From Sipunculus nudus (lineage: Eukaryota > Annelida > Sipuncula > Golfingiida > Sipunculidae): DNA of 64,000 nt. Positions within the stretch are counted from its first letter, which is position 1, and each line of letters starts with the position of its first letter. The stretch covers positions 82,734,142-82,798,141 of the forward strand of contig CM049306.1 of the NCBI GenBank assembly GCA_026874595.1, in the 5' to 3' direction. Both the position numbers and the translations under genes were made by a program. This document shows, piece by piece, positions 32,348 to 43,929 of this stretch. The notes beneath the pieces were generated by a model. The model was not told where the DNA came from and ran no database searches. It saw only the letters and a program-made list of their open reading frames with translations.

Positions 32348-34944
32348 GGCCTGCATAAACATGAGCTGTCCAGTGAAAGAAAGTACTCAAGACACATAAG
32401 TGTACAATAAGTGTAATCTAATATCATGTAATATTAGAATGGTAAAAGATTTAAAACTGGCCTATTCAGTTTATGTGGTCGTTTATTAGGTCAGGTTCAC
32501 TGACATGGTGGTTACGGCTTAATGTATTGATGTGATACAGAGTTTGACGACCAAACGATGTAGCTTTAGTAATCTTCTTTATTTCTTAATTTATTTAATC
32601 ATAATCTTGCGTATGTTAAAAAGGATTGAAGTATAAAAATGTTATGTATGTTGGTTTGAATGGGAAATTGTCTCTCACAACGAGTGTCCTATGGTAGCTG
32701 AAATCTTATTACCATAAGAAGAAACCATTTTTTTACATTATAAAAAAATCCTAGTGCGCAGGTGAACTTGCTGGTATGAAAGCTAGTAGAGCGGAAATAA
32801 AACAGGAAGCTGAAACATGTTTTCGGTGAAACAATATATTTAATGGCATCACTGTTTGACATTTGAGGAACTCCAGTCTTCGATCGGTGCTTCCTTCAGC
32901 ACACGACACGATTCCTGTCTGTCTGGAATTCTACACCAGGTTGTTTGATTGTTCAAGGTAAATGTTTATGTACTCAGGGCTGAGTGAAGGCTTGTCACCT
33001 TTGGCATGTTCTGATACTAAAGCGCGTCGATCGAGAAAGATGCACGGTTCTGTTTATTGCTGGCAGACTGAAGAATATAAGTTTCGACCTTCGCGGATGA
33101 AATCCACATTTGGTCCACTTAATTTACATGATGTATTGATAGACATTGCTATCTGTTATAAATAAATTTGGTACTGTGCAGCTCATTCCTTATAAAAGTA
33201 ATAATAATACTAATACTAATACTATTGCTACAATTACTACTGTTTCTAATAATAATAATAATAATAGTAATAATAGCAATATTAATAATAACTAGATAAA
33301 GTTGTATTTGCATGCAAATACATGAAGCGCCCCATGGTCACATAAATTTCAGGAAATCATAACATGTCATACTGCAGTACTAAACTATTAATCTGGACTG
33401 TGAAGTGAGCACAGAAGCTGCTGTAAAGGGAAAAACGAATTTATAATGCACAAAGTCTCGTGTGACTTGACCTTGAGAGCATAAGTCAAGGTCGTGAGCA
33501 AAATGGGTACTCTTACGCGAACTGGTTAATAATGCATGGTTTGGTCCAAATCTGGTGAATAATAGAGGAGGCAATAACTTTTATAAAAGAACGCTGTCGG
33601 ATCAGGTTATATGGCTACATTACATCAAAAAGAACTAATTTCAGAAAACTATGTGCTTATATGATGCAATACTGATGTACAATAATATTTGTCAGTATGC
33701 CTTAGATACACCCAAAAACCATTTTTTTTTGCCTCAATAATACAGAATTATGATATAATAATGATAGATGCCAGCATGTAGGAGACATAAGCATTTTAAA
33801 GTGCGGACGCGGATGCGGACTTGACATGGACACCCACTTATGGGGCGCTTAATAATCTCACTCATTATCGTTTATAGTACGGTTCTGTACCAGAACTGAG
33901 CCAACGTTGTATGAATAAATATCACACATGGTTATACAGCAACGCAGGAAAATACAATGATAAAACAACCTGAATTTAATTAATTTACATAATCTGCTTT
34001 AATTGCTCATTATTTTAACTAATCTTAGCATAAAAGAGACCCACCCCCAACCTCCCCGTGGAGCAGTTATAAAATAGATCAGTCATTCAAACTTCATTAT
34101 TTGAAGTTCCCCTGGGAACATGCTGGCATCATAAGCTGTCCGCATTTTATGGAAAGGTATGAAATCCATGCATACAAGCTTAATGTAATTAGGCGAAAGA
34201 AGTATAGGATAGAGACGAACACCTGGTCTTGAGCGTAGACAACCTACCTTTTCAAAGAGTAACTTTATTATCTTTCGTTATCATTACAAATTAATTCTCT
34301 GTGTACTTGCATTCAGTGTTTCATGTCTTTCGGGGCGGACTACATCAACAGGTCCAACAGGGTCAAATTTAAACCGTTTCTTCTGGAAACTTCACTTGCT
34401 GCGGGGGAAATTGTACCAAATTGAAGACACCTGAACTCACATGGACACAAGATTTATCCATCGTAAATGGCTATTTTCATAAATGTTTTGCTAGGTAGGT
34501 CAAATGGTATAGGCAAGATGCACGTTAACAGGATTCTTCGCTGAGCGGGGTTTTTATTAACAACGTTCTGGATCCATGAATCCTGTAATAATTCAATGAC
34601 GATCGTCGGATGTCCCTGAATTGCTACGTTAACGATATGTGATCATTCAATGACGTCAAGCTTTTAGAAATTGTTGCTCAACGCAATGTAAGAAACGCTA
34701 ATTGTAAGAAAATGTATCTGATGCGCTAATCGTTTGTAAGTCAATTTAATTCAAAGTTAGGGGAACATGATTTGAGATAAGGCTTATTTTAATTGCCTCA
34801 TAAGGAAAATTCAGAAGAATTTAAATTATAATCTATCATATATGTAATGTGTCGTACATCGTATCGTGAGCAAGGTATGGTGATATGTAAAGTATCGTAA
34901 GAATATGTATCGTTACAGCCGTAATACTAAGCGCCATAAGCAGC
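32348..34944. other. non-coding stretch with AAT-rich repeat
   Basis: A degenerate (AAT)n microsatellite lies at 33,199-33,292. A TCAAGGTC/GACCTTGA pair near 33,469-33,494 resembles the AGGTCA arrays further on. Nothing else was recognised. Confidence 0.45.
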
Positions 34945-35463
34945 GGTTACGCTATGTTCAACTATTCGCTACACTAACCGCTGCAAGAAACCGCGGTTGC
35001 CCGACAGGTTTTGCCACCAGGCGGAGTTGTCTCTGTGGAATTCCACCTGCGTAATATTTAACCAATCACATTGCAGGTATCACCAGCACAGTCGGATGTT
35101 CTTCGAGGTGCCGGTCGCTCTGCACTGTGGTTGAAACTGTTTGATAGCACAGACCTTTTCCATTCCCGTTGGCATATACACGATGCAATCGTCACCTTTC
35201 AAGACAGTCTCTTTACTAACTTGCAGGTGTAGCCTGAGGTTAGTTATCCCAACACTTCATATATTTTCTCTCTTGCAGTGCCGCACGACTTTGTCATAGG
35301 CACAGTCATGTTTGTTTACAAGCTGAGCCAATCAAAAATTACCTTTCCCATCGCAAACTGACTTGGTGTTTGGCAGTTTGCCAAACCTGAAAAATCCTTC
35401 CATTTCTCATAGTGTGTGAGTGGAAGGTCATTGGGAGGTCACGCTCTGTGTTCAGAGCGAACC
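34945..35463 (+). mobile_element. ~0.5-kb element with GGTTACGC ends, copy B
   Basis: Starts GGTTACGCTATGTTCAAC and ends TGTTCAGAGCGAACC. It aligns with copy A (9,493-10,066) over its length, lacking copy A's poly-C block and part of the GCCAATCAG region. No transposase is encoded. A SINE follows 46 bp downstream. Confidence 0.75.
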
Positions 35464-35509
35464 CCTAATAAAAACACAATTTAATTCTTCATAAGTTTCA
35501 TGGTAATGA

Positions 35510-35870
35510 CCGGCTTCTGTGGCTCAGGGGTAGAGCAGAGGTCCAAAAGGTGGTAAATCGTGATTTCGAATTTTAGCCGAGGCGGTGAGATTTTTCACGG
35601 TTGGTCTACACCCAAGGTGAGCTTTCTGCAAGGTTAAGGGGAGACTGTGCCAAACAGTCATGTTTAACTCACAAACGAAGACGCCTTTCGGGGGTTCCTC
35701 GGTGTTATGACCCAGCAATGGGGATGGCATACACCCAGGACCCACAGGGTATGTACACCGACCCTTGCTGACACTAGCATCTAGGATAATAGAGTATAAG
35801 CCCCTATACTGTAGTCCGAAACCGGAATGGAACGCCAGCTTGCTTTTCTTTCTAACAAAACAATGAAGAA
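35510..35870 (+). mobile_element. tRNA-derived SINE, copy 3
   Basis: Head CCGGCTTCTGTGGCTCAGG with box A (TGGCTCAGGGGTAGAGC) and a weak box B (GATTTCGAATT). Then the family body with CCGAGGCGGTGAG, GGTTCCTCGGTGTTATGACC, CAGCAATGGGGAT and the 3' block GTCCGAAACCGGAATGG. A 189-codon open frame on the opposite strand runs across this SINE and its flank and is not considered a gene. Confidence 0.85.
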
Positions 35871-37199
35871 AAGTTTTTAAAACGCCTTTGTGATTTATGT
35901 CTGATCTTGTTATATCTATACACACTGTTGATAAACACAGGAAAAACAGGAACCCCCTGTGACCTAAGCTGGTTGTCTGCAATGGTGCGGAAGTTGATAG
36001 GTTATGAGTTAAAATATTCTGGCTCATCTGACTTGCCGTTAAATTGCCTTGCTGTATTCCTTCTTGTTGGATTTCTTTGGCGAGCCCCCTCATACTATTA
36101 AAATGTGTATATTAGTAATATCACTGTGTGCAGTGGGATCGGGTTCTGAGAGCAATAACACTCTGAACTTATACACAATATTAATAGTAAGGTTTAAAGG
36201 CAGCCCTCTTAACAACAGCATCCAATATACCTGTCTAATGCGTTGATTATGTTCAAGGAGAAAAATGCTTAATTATCAACCAGCTTTCAACGGAAAATAA
36301 TATGATTTTATTTTCACAATTTCTGATAAAGAGGCTCCTCGAACTGTCTTGCAAGGAAACTTTGATTAAAACTGTTCGAAATTCCCTTTTATTGTGTTTC
36401 TAAATTTGTAATTCAGACCTATTATATAGATTTGGTGGTCTATCACCTGTCATGAGGCTAGACTGAAGCTATGGTAATGCTACAAAAATGCACTCCAGAC
36501 CCATACATATAAACGCCAATAAACCAAGAGAACCGCATAAAAATGTGCTATATACACGGATTAAGAATATAGGCTTTTTTGAAGCTATATGAAAACACGT
36601 AACAAAGAATACACTAGTATGTAACGTATTTACGTATATAACGTTTTTATCGATGTCTTTGTTGAAAAAATTGGATAGCTTACAGTGAACGTTTTTCTCG
36701 CAAGAAGGGAAAATGCTTTTCTTTGGTTGGTTTCTTGGTTGCTCAGTCTGCTAGCTACTGTACATAAAACGTTACAAATGTTTATGTAATAATAATTAAA
36801 GTTTATTATATTTTGATGTTAATATGTAATAAGTATTTGTGACATTGTGAGATAGGAAATTAATTGATAAGAGCGGCTGCCTTTGAAACGTTGGGCATAG
36901 CTGATTGTGATGCATTCTTTGCCCACACCAAAGTTTTAACTTTATCGTGGCGGAGGTGTATATGGGGTCTCTCATTATTTTCTAGTTTTCCGTTTCTTAC
37001 CTCGGTAATTTGACCTCTGTAATATGCGAGTTGTAATATCCATTTAAAATTTAACTTCAGAAAGACAAGTCAGGGAAACAGGAAATGTAGTTGTGGGTTA
37101 AAATTTGATGATAAGTATCTAGGAGAATGTCGAAGTGGTAACCCCCGAAACCGACAGGTGTCCACGGGTCAAGTAAGTACAGTGACGAAATACCAAAGT
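35871..37199. other. non-coding stretch, nothing recognised
   Basis: AT-rich DNA between the SINE and the AGGTCA array. No domain, repeat or RNA gene was recognised. Confidence 0.5.
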
Positions 37200-37960
37200 G
37201 ATTCATCCTGAAATTGACAAGGCACTTGGTGTCACTTAAGTACGACAAGCCAAAAGTCAAGGTCATAGGCCCCACATTTGAAAAAAAGTTAGTGGATGCA
37301 TTTATAGCCGAACTGTTCATACCAGACCTTCCTTCTGGCACATATAGGACGCCTGCTAAAAGGGAATGGTCTAAATTGATCTGGGGGTCACATGGTCAAA
37401 GATCATGGTCATAGGAGCCATCTGTCCACTCATTCATTTCTGGATGAAAACTCCAGTGTGACATATGGGTTCCAAACTAACATATATATGGCCCACCAAT
37501 AAACAAAACCTTATTGATTTTGGGTAATTAGGTCAAAGGTCAAGGTCACAGGCCCACATCTTTAAGATCATTTAAAACAAATCCTTTCATTCAATACCTT
37601 CCATCTTGCACATACAGCTCACCTGCCAAAGGGGAAAGATCCTTTTCATTAATGGGGTCCCAAGTTCAAAGGTCAAGGTCAAATGATATATCTGTCCTCA
37701 AATTGATTTCCGGATTATTATTTGACATATAGATTTCAAACTTGACTTATTTATGGCCCACCATTAAAGCAAGAAACCTCTAGATTTTGGGGGTCTTGAG
37801 GTCAAAGGTCAATTGGGTCATAGGACCAACATCTTTAAATGTTTGTGAATGCGTTTTAAGCTAGTCCTTCTATCTTGTACATACAGCTCACCTGCTTAAA
37901 TGGAAGGATTCCTGCCGATTTTGGGGTCACAAGGTCAAGGTTACAGGAGCTATCTGTCGA
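37200..37960. repeat. dimeric tandem array (135/270 bp) with AGGTCA sites
   Basis: Six blocks anchored on GGTCA at 37,260, 37,406, 37,543, 37,676, 37,806 and 37,938 are spaced about 130-146 bp. They alternate between type A (CATAGGCCCACATCTTT) and type B (CATAGGAGCCATCTGTCC), giving three copies of a ~270-bp dimer. ACATACAGCTCACCTGC and ATGGCCCACCA blocks also recur. Three blocks carry AGGTCA-A-AGGTCA direct repeats (37,530-37,548; 37,663-37,681; 37,799-37,811), one with a single mismatch. This is degenerate satellite-like DNA. Confidence 0.85.
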
Positions 37961-38202
37961 AATATTGACATACATGTCTATGGCTGATCCAGCTTGGTTA
38001 AGACATTTAAATACTGTTTTCTGCATGTGATCATGTATTTTATTTTATTTTTCCAAGCATCACTCAGCCTGCACTAGAAGTTTGTGGACCTTTAGCGGGG
38101 CACTCCCTGACCTGTCAGTATTGTAATTAGTGTTGCCTTTGTCTTTAACTACGTTAACGTCATAATCGTTCGGTGCAGATTGATCATTGTCTGCAAGTGT
38201 AA

Positions 38203-38622
38203 ATGTTCGCGACATCACAATGGGTATACATTGGAAAAGCGGAACTCCAATTTCCAGTCAGAATAGTCAGGACCATAACTATAAACGCCAAAATGGCTGT
38301 ACATTTACATGTATCAGTAAAGCTGCCTGAATTCACAGTCAGGAAATCTGTTTGCACTCAGATCACCCATTTTTACAAAGTATCCTTAATTAAAGTCAGG
38401 TGGGAAAATATGTTTTATACAACGCCATATGGACTCAAGTGTCTCATCAAATATATAATGATTAACTGTTGTACGCAGCCACTTGTATTTATACAGCTCA
38501 TAACATATGTCAAATCTTATCTTCAAGCTTTAAGAGCCAGATGGACTTTCGTCTCAAGTGTTTGTGTTGCTGGAGATATAGTGCTCTCCATCAAGCAGAA
38601 ACTTAGTGAGCTTTTAAATTAA
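38203..38622 (+). other. unrecognised open frame, 139 codons
   Basis: This is the longest open frame outside identified repeats. It starts at an ATG after a Cys/Lys-poor AT-rich leader and encodes a peptide rich in Val, Ile, Thr and Lys with several Cys and no signal peptide or known motif. At this base composition and window length, about one frame this long is expected by chance. No splice context or homologue is known to me. It is reported as an open frame only and is probably not a gene. Confidence 0.12.
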
Positions 38623-38856
38623 TCGATACATGGGAATTGAGTTACCGTTCATATGGGCACATGGCAGATAATCATATCTATTAATCATCAGATTTGTCAA
38701 AGAGACTTCAAGTATAGCCTTATAATTGCACTAAACATTTACGTTAAACGGTTAAGCAGGCGTCACGCCATAGCGTATGAATGGGGGGGGGGGGGGGCGG
38801 GGGGGGGGCAGAAGAGGGTTAGGGATGTTCCAGCATTTGATACACCCCCACCCCCA

Positions 38857-39126
38857 CCCCTTCCCTCCACTTATAAATGCATGCAAAATTCATTGAAACA
38901 GCATGAAGTGTGCTAGACCGGATGGAAACAGTGGAAATTTAGTAAGTTCCTGAGAACCAGAACTTTTTTCTGTATGATAATATATTTAATCCCCCTTCCC
39001 TCCACTTATAAATACATGCAAAATTCATTGAAACAGCTTGAAGTGTGCTAGACCGGATGGAAACAGTGGAAATTTAGTTAGGTTCCTGAGAACCAGAACT
39101 TTTTTTCTGTATGATAATATATTTTA
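38857..39126. repeat. 135-bp tandem duplication (2 copies)
   Basis: CCTTCCCTCCACTTATAAAT starts both copies (TTCCC at 38,861 and 38,996), and both run through GTGTGCTAGACCGGATGG to TGTATGATAATATATTT with only a few differences. The first copy is preceded by a CCCCCACC tract. Confidence 0.92.
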
Positions 39127-39393
39127 TCATATCAGATCGGTGCACGTTAATGATCATATCTTATCGGCGAACGTCAATGTTCTATGCTATTTGGCAAGAT
39201 TTATCGTGATAACCGTTTAAAAGCTTTCTATCACGGGATAGAATGTTATTGGGAGATTCTATGGTTTGATATGGCTTTTTCGTGCATGACAGTATATGTA
39301 GCCTTTGTTACTTAGCATCTTTAGACTTGAAGGTGTGTCCTTCGTGATATCACAACAATAGCAGACAGTTGTGCCTATTGTCAACAAGTTCAC

Positions 39394-39453
39394 CTCGATC
39401 GCGGACAGTCGCAGGGAAAACTGAACTTGATCGCAGACAGTCGCAGGGAAAAC
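39394..39453. repeat. 32-bp tandem duplication
   Basis: GATCGCGGACAGTCGCAGGG at 39,397 and the near-identical GATCGCAGACAGTCGCAGGG at 39,429. Confidence 0.85.
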
Positions 39454-40057
39454 GTGTCGTATGTGTGTGTGTGTGGGGGGGGGGTCCTGTGTTTATTCCT
39501 GTGACACATCATTCGTGTGTGTGTTTATTTATGTTTTCACAACATAGCTCACGCAGTCAAGAAAGAAATATCATTACCTTTACTGGCCATGTTCGAGAAT
39601 GGGCCAACGAAGAATCGATAAGATTTTGATGTAGATCTGGCACATTGTCCGGATTCAGGGAGGTCATTAAGGAATATTCACAATTGTACAGTCAAATATG
39701 CACGAATGAACTTGGGAATATTGGCAGAATAAGTGAATGCAAACACGGGTTGGGGAGCATCACATACCATGGACCCTCACATGTCGTAGGCTTGCATTCC
39801 TTAAAATGTTGTGGCATAAATGTTGTTGCAGAAAATTGTAAAAAAACGTCCAAAATCGTAATGAAGAAATTTATAGCAAATACTCGCACAAATGTGAAGG
39901 TTGTATTAGTGTCTCTGGACTGCTTTTAATTAATTACCATCCTATCCTCACCTTAATTTTACTCCTATTACATATCTTAAGTAGCTTATTCGATACACCA
40001 AATCGCTTTTAATACAAATGATGATATTCAAAGTCATATTAACTATACCAATGGGTT

Positions 40058-40060
<3 letters not shown>

Positions 40061-40134
<74 letters not shown>
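40061..40134. repeat. (AT)n and (GATA)n microsatellite
   Basis: About 47 bp of AT dinucleotides, then about 27 bp of GATA repeats, ending two bases before the LTR terminus at 40,137. The AT tract resumes on the far side of the element at 45,992. Confidence 0.95.
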
Positions 40135-40135
<1 letters not shown>

Positions 40136-40136
40136 T

Positions 40137-40419
40137 TGTTAGGGAACTAATATAAACAGATCACGTATGCGTGATGAACACAAATTTTGTAATGGAGATA
40201 AAAAAAAAATCAGATTCTGTTACACTAAGGCAGCGTGAAATGTCTAGGGGAATGAATAAAGAAGTCAGTGGTTTTTTGTTTACAAATAACTATAATTTAT
40301 TCTTAAAACAACCCCAACAATACAATACACTAAATCAATACAATTATACAGTAAAACAGCGGTATATATGGCAACAAGTACAATACAATCACACAGAAAA
40401 TAATGTGCACCGTACATAA
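40137..40419 (-). repeat. 3' LTR, truncated
   Basis: Matches the 3' part of the 5' LTR (45,287 to about 45,560), with the shared palindrome ATCACGTATGCGTGAT, GCGTGAAATGTCTAGGGG and CAGTAAAACAGCGGTATA. Homology stops at GTGCACCGTAC (40,419), where RNase H coding sequence begins. The first ~420 bp of this LTR and the polypurine tract are missing. On the element strand AATAAA at 40,297-40,302 is a candidate poly(A) signal. Confidence 0.88.
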
Positions 40420-40578
40420 ACTTCAAAAATGTTGCAACGCCAAAATCAAAGCCAAAAATTCTTTTTCTGGTTTGCATTAAACTTTCTTGAGAAATAAAAA
40501 ATTGGATGATCTATGCCACCATTGCCTTCTTGTAACAACACAGCACCAGCAGCAGTATCACTAGCATCTACAGCTTAC
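40420..40578 (-). pseudogene. RNase H, N-terminal fragment
   Basis: RNase H would degrade the RNA strand during reverse transcription. The fragment reads VDASDTAAGAVLLQ (first catalytic Asp block), then HPIFYFSRKFNANQKK, LALILALQHF and a broken FEVYV. These are typical of gypsy-like RNase H. Part of the usual stretch between the NQKK and ALILAL blocks is deleted, a stop lies between RT and this domain, and the rest is cut off by the LTR junction at 40,419. Confidence 0.8.
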
Positions 40579-41430
40579 TTAAAAGGTACGGAAAAGTCTG
40601 GAGCTGCTAAAACTGGTAAAATTTGCAGAATTGCTTTCAAATTCTGAAATTCACTTTCACACTGAACATTCCATACAAGTTTTTGTTTCTTCTTCAACAA
40701 ATTCGTCAAAGGTTCAGCTACAGCAGCAAAAATTGAACAAAACTTCCTGTAGTACCCAACCATACCAAGAAAACGCATTATTTGCTTTTTGTTCTCCTAT
40801 CTAGGAAACGCAGAAATAGCACTTATCTTAGCATCAACAGGTTTTACCTGACCCTGCCCTACAATATGACCCAAAAATGTTACATGTGCATGACAAAACT
40901 CGATTTTACTAAGTTGACGGTCAGACGTGCTTCATTGAGTCTTTCGAAGAGGTCGCGAAATATTTGCAGATGTTTCTCCCAGGTGTCGCTGTACACGATG
41001 AGGTCATCAATATATGCGTCACAGCCCTGAATGTCCTTGACAACCATATGGATGAGGCACTGGAACGTGGCTGGCGAGTTTTTCATGCCAAACGGCACAA
41101 CTTTATACTGGTACAGTCCTTTCGGCGTAAAAAAATGCGGACACTTCTTTCGCTCGATCTGTCAGCGGAACTTGCCAGAATCCTTTTAGCAAGTAAAACC
41201 CGGAAACATACCTGGAGCTACTGACTTTATCAATACAATCATCGATCCTCGGAATCGGGAACGTGTCAATCTTGGTGACAGAGTTCAGTTTTCGATAATC
41301 TGTGCACATTCGGTAACTTCCATCAGGTTTTGGCACAAGAATACATGGTGAACTCCAGTTACTGTTACAAGGTTCAATAAAATCATTGTCCAGCAAATAT
41401 TGAATCTCATCCTGTAGATACTTTTGCTCT
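40575..41430 (-). pseudogene. reverse transcriptase pseudogene
   Basis: RT copies element RNA into cDNA. Blocks in order: FIEPCNSNWSSP, PDGSYRMCTDYRKLN, LLKGFWQVPLTDRAKE (41,396-41,103), PFGMKNSPATFQ, the catalytic YIDDLIVYSD (YIDD at 41,014-41,003), LGHIVGQGQVKPVDAKI, then MRFLGMVGYYRKFC and a thumb/connection region (40,778-40,575). The core is essentially complete and YIDD is intact. An inserted T in a T run near 41,130, another frame change near 40,890 and an in-frame stop near 40,800 break it. It is of the gypsy type and lies downstream of integrase. Confidence 0.92.
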
Positions 41431-41559
41431 CTGGATTCAGTCTCTATGGATGTTACTTAATTCTGCAGCAGGTTCTTGAGGTCTTGTTGTTCTTGTGCGC
41501 TAAGGTGTGACAGTTTGGCATCCAGGTTTTTAAGCACGTCTGAGTGTTTTAATGGTACT

Positions 41560-42930
41560 GTACCACACTGAATGTTTACATCACACTTACAATCAGTATC
41601 TACTTTAACTGGGTCAGGGTCAGTGTTTACACAATTAACAGCAGTAACATTTTGTACAACATCTGATGTGTTATTTCTGTCATAATATGGTTTCAACATG
41701 TTAACATGGCACAATTGTTTCTTCTTACGCCAATCTGGTGTCAACAGTATGTTATTTAAATCACTGACTTTCTTGTCAAAAATGTAAGGACCAAAATACC
41801 TAGCTTGCAGAGATCTGGCGGGGATGGGAAGTAAGGCAAGGACCTTTTCACCAGGCTCAAACGTCCTACTTACAGTGTGCTTGTCATACTTTGTTTTCAT
41901 TTTACTTTGTGCAGATTTGACTTTGCAATCTCACAAGCATTGTATAGTTTAGTGCGAAAGTCTGAGACATACTGCAGTATGAAACTAAGAGAATCCGGAT
42001 TTTCACCAAAGAGTTTTTCTTTAAGCAGCTTCAATGGACTTCGAACGGAGTGTCCAAAAGGACTGAAACCCAAGGACTCTTGAAAGGATTCTCTGACAGC
42101 AAACAGCAATAGGTGGATTCCTTTATCCCAGTCTTTCTGTGTGTCATAGCAATAAATCATGATCATGTTTTTTAATGTCTGGTGAAAACGTTCGAGGGCG
42201 CCCTGACTTTCAGGATGGTATGGCGAAGAGCTGTACTGTTTTATACCTGCTCAAGCATAACTTTTTGGAATAAGCCAGACATAAAATTAGACCCTTGGTC
42301 AGACTGGACGGATTTTGGTAATATAAAAGTTGTAAAAATCTTGGTCAGAGCTTTGACAACACTTTTGTCATTAATTTTGCGCAAGGGTATTGCATAGGGA
42401 ACCTGGTAGATGTGCACATAATTGTCAGCAAGTAATTATGTCCGGATTTTGGTTTTGGCAGTGGTCCAACACAGTCAACAATAATCCTACTGAATGGTTC
42501 CTCGAAAGCAGGAATAGGCCTAAGTGGGGTCTTAGGAGGATTCTGATTGGGCTTGCCTACCATCTGGCATGTATTGCATGATTTACAATATTGTACAACA
42601 TCTTTCTTGAGGTAAAGCCAATAGAAGTGTGTACTAACTTTCTGATAAGTTTTATTTATACCTAAATGGCCAGACAAAGGAGCCTCATGTGCCATGCTTA
42701 GAACTTCACTGCGAAAGCTTTTGGGCATTACTATTTGATGTTTGATGGCCCACTCATCATCAGCGCATACATCAGGTGGTCGCCATTTACGCATAAGCAC
42801 TCCATTTTTGACATAGAAACAAACTGGGTTCTGTGACAGTTCATCTTTAGAAACTGCCCTGGGAAACAAACATGAAATATCAGGGTCCTTATGCTGTTCC
42901 GCGATAAGTTCTGACCTTGAGAATGCTGCA
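41560..42930 (-). pseudogene. integrase pseudogene (DDE, GPY/F-type C-terminus)
   Basis: The zinc-binding N-terminus is intact: His in SMAHEAP, His in SGHLG, and CxxC in YCKSCNTCQ (42,869-42,560). The first catalytic Asp is in VDCVGPLP and the second in SDQGSNFMSG (near 42,300). The Glu is in GALERFHQTLK (near 42,195), after a frame break. The C-terminal part (42,166-41,560) has DWDKGIHLLLFAVRE and a GPY/F module, ARYFGPYIF (about 41,801-41,775), followed by a HVNMLKPYYDR segment. It keeps the ~40 residues deleted in copy 1. Several frameshifts and stops make it non-functional. Confidence 0.9.
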
Positions 42931-43129
42931 TCCTGTACGGGCGAGTCGTTAGACGAGTCACTAGTGACTCCCAGAGTGTTATCATCTGGACCATTTTGCT
43001 CATGTGTTTTTTTTGGCCATAGCTCTAGTCACAGCACATGAAGGATACAAACCAGGAATTTCCTGACTTTCCGGATCAGTGTCCTGATCAAGTGACGGTT
43101 TTTCTGTTACTATCGGTACAGGCTGCACT

Positions 43130-43410
43130 TTATCACCTGCAACATCATTGCCTAGTAGCAACTGAATTCCCTTAAAGGGTAAAGTAGTTCTTATGCCCAC
43201 TGTAATGTTCCCAGAAATAAAATGACTTTAAATGGATACTGTGAAGCGGAACTGAAGTGTGCCTGTCTGAAAACACACCATTAACAAGTGCATGTGCACG
43301 AGTAAAGGACCTATTAGAAAATGGCAAAGTGTTTGCTAACATGAGAGTCTGGCCTGAACCAGTGACCCTCAAAATTCTAATAAGGGTAAAATCTGAAAAA
43401 TCACTTGAAA
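43130..43410 (-). pseudogene. retropepsin-like protease remnant
   Basis: The minus strand carries LRVTGSGQTLML, where the active-site DTG of copy 1 has become VTG (Asp to Val), so catalysis would be lost. Downstream are HTSVPLHSIHLKS and, in another frame, the LLGNDVAGDKVQP segment typical of gypsy-like proteases. It sits between the acidic spacer and integrase. Confidence 0.75.
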
Positions 43411-43453
43411 GTGATACAAAACCATCATGTATGAATGGCTCAAATAACTCCAT

Positions 43454-43912
43454 TTAAGAGTCAAGAGAGGAATCTACTACCTCAACCTCATCAAACAAAG
43501 AAATGACATTGACAGTATCAGTAATAAACTCTGTTTCAGAGTCATCTAAGGAATCTACATCCTTTTTATCATCAAACACCTCATGGGAGTCAACAGAGGA
43601 TATTTCCTCAGCAGAAACAAACTTCTGTTTGTCATAAGAGGACCAGGACTCATTTGAAATACCCTCGCAAGAGTCATAAAAGGATTTAGCCTTATTTAGA
43701 AAATACTCCTCGCAGGAGTCTTGAAAGGACCTAGCCTTATTTAATTCCTCGCAGGAATCAACTGAGGTGTTTACCCCGCAATCTACGGATTCTTCTTTGG
43801 ATTCAGACGGCACTTGGGCCTCCGTAGCATCAAACTCTTTATTTGAGTCAACATAGGAGTTGTACCCCTTATTTACATGAAAAGAGCCTGGCTCTTGTAC
43901 TATGCTATGCAT
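43454..43912 (-). pseudogene. acidic, repeated gag-pol spacer
   Basis: An open 153-codon frame rich in Ser, Asp and Glu, with KARSFQDSCEEYFL, KAKSFYDSCEG and ESWSSYDKQK repeats like those in copy 1 (13,061-13,550). It stays open at its full length although neighbouring domains are broken. That may be chance or may reflect its low-complexity composition. Confidence 0.6.
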
Positions 43913-43929
43913 AGATTTTGAAACAAACC

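Larger units (their letters stand above)
37961..40060. other. mostly non-coding stretch with duplications
   Basis: Holds an unrecognised 139-codon frame (38,203-38,622), G-rich tracts at about 38,784-38,808, a 135-bp duplication, a 32-bp duplication and a G run at about 39,475-39,483. No domain was recognised. Confidence 0.4.

Noticed and set aside
35524-36093. 189-codon open frame on the minus strand, the longest in the window
   Set aside because: More than half is the antisense of SINE copy 3, and the remainder matches no known protein. Other SINE copies do not keep the frame open.
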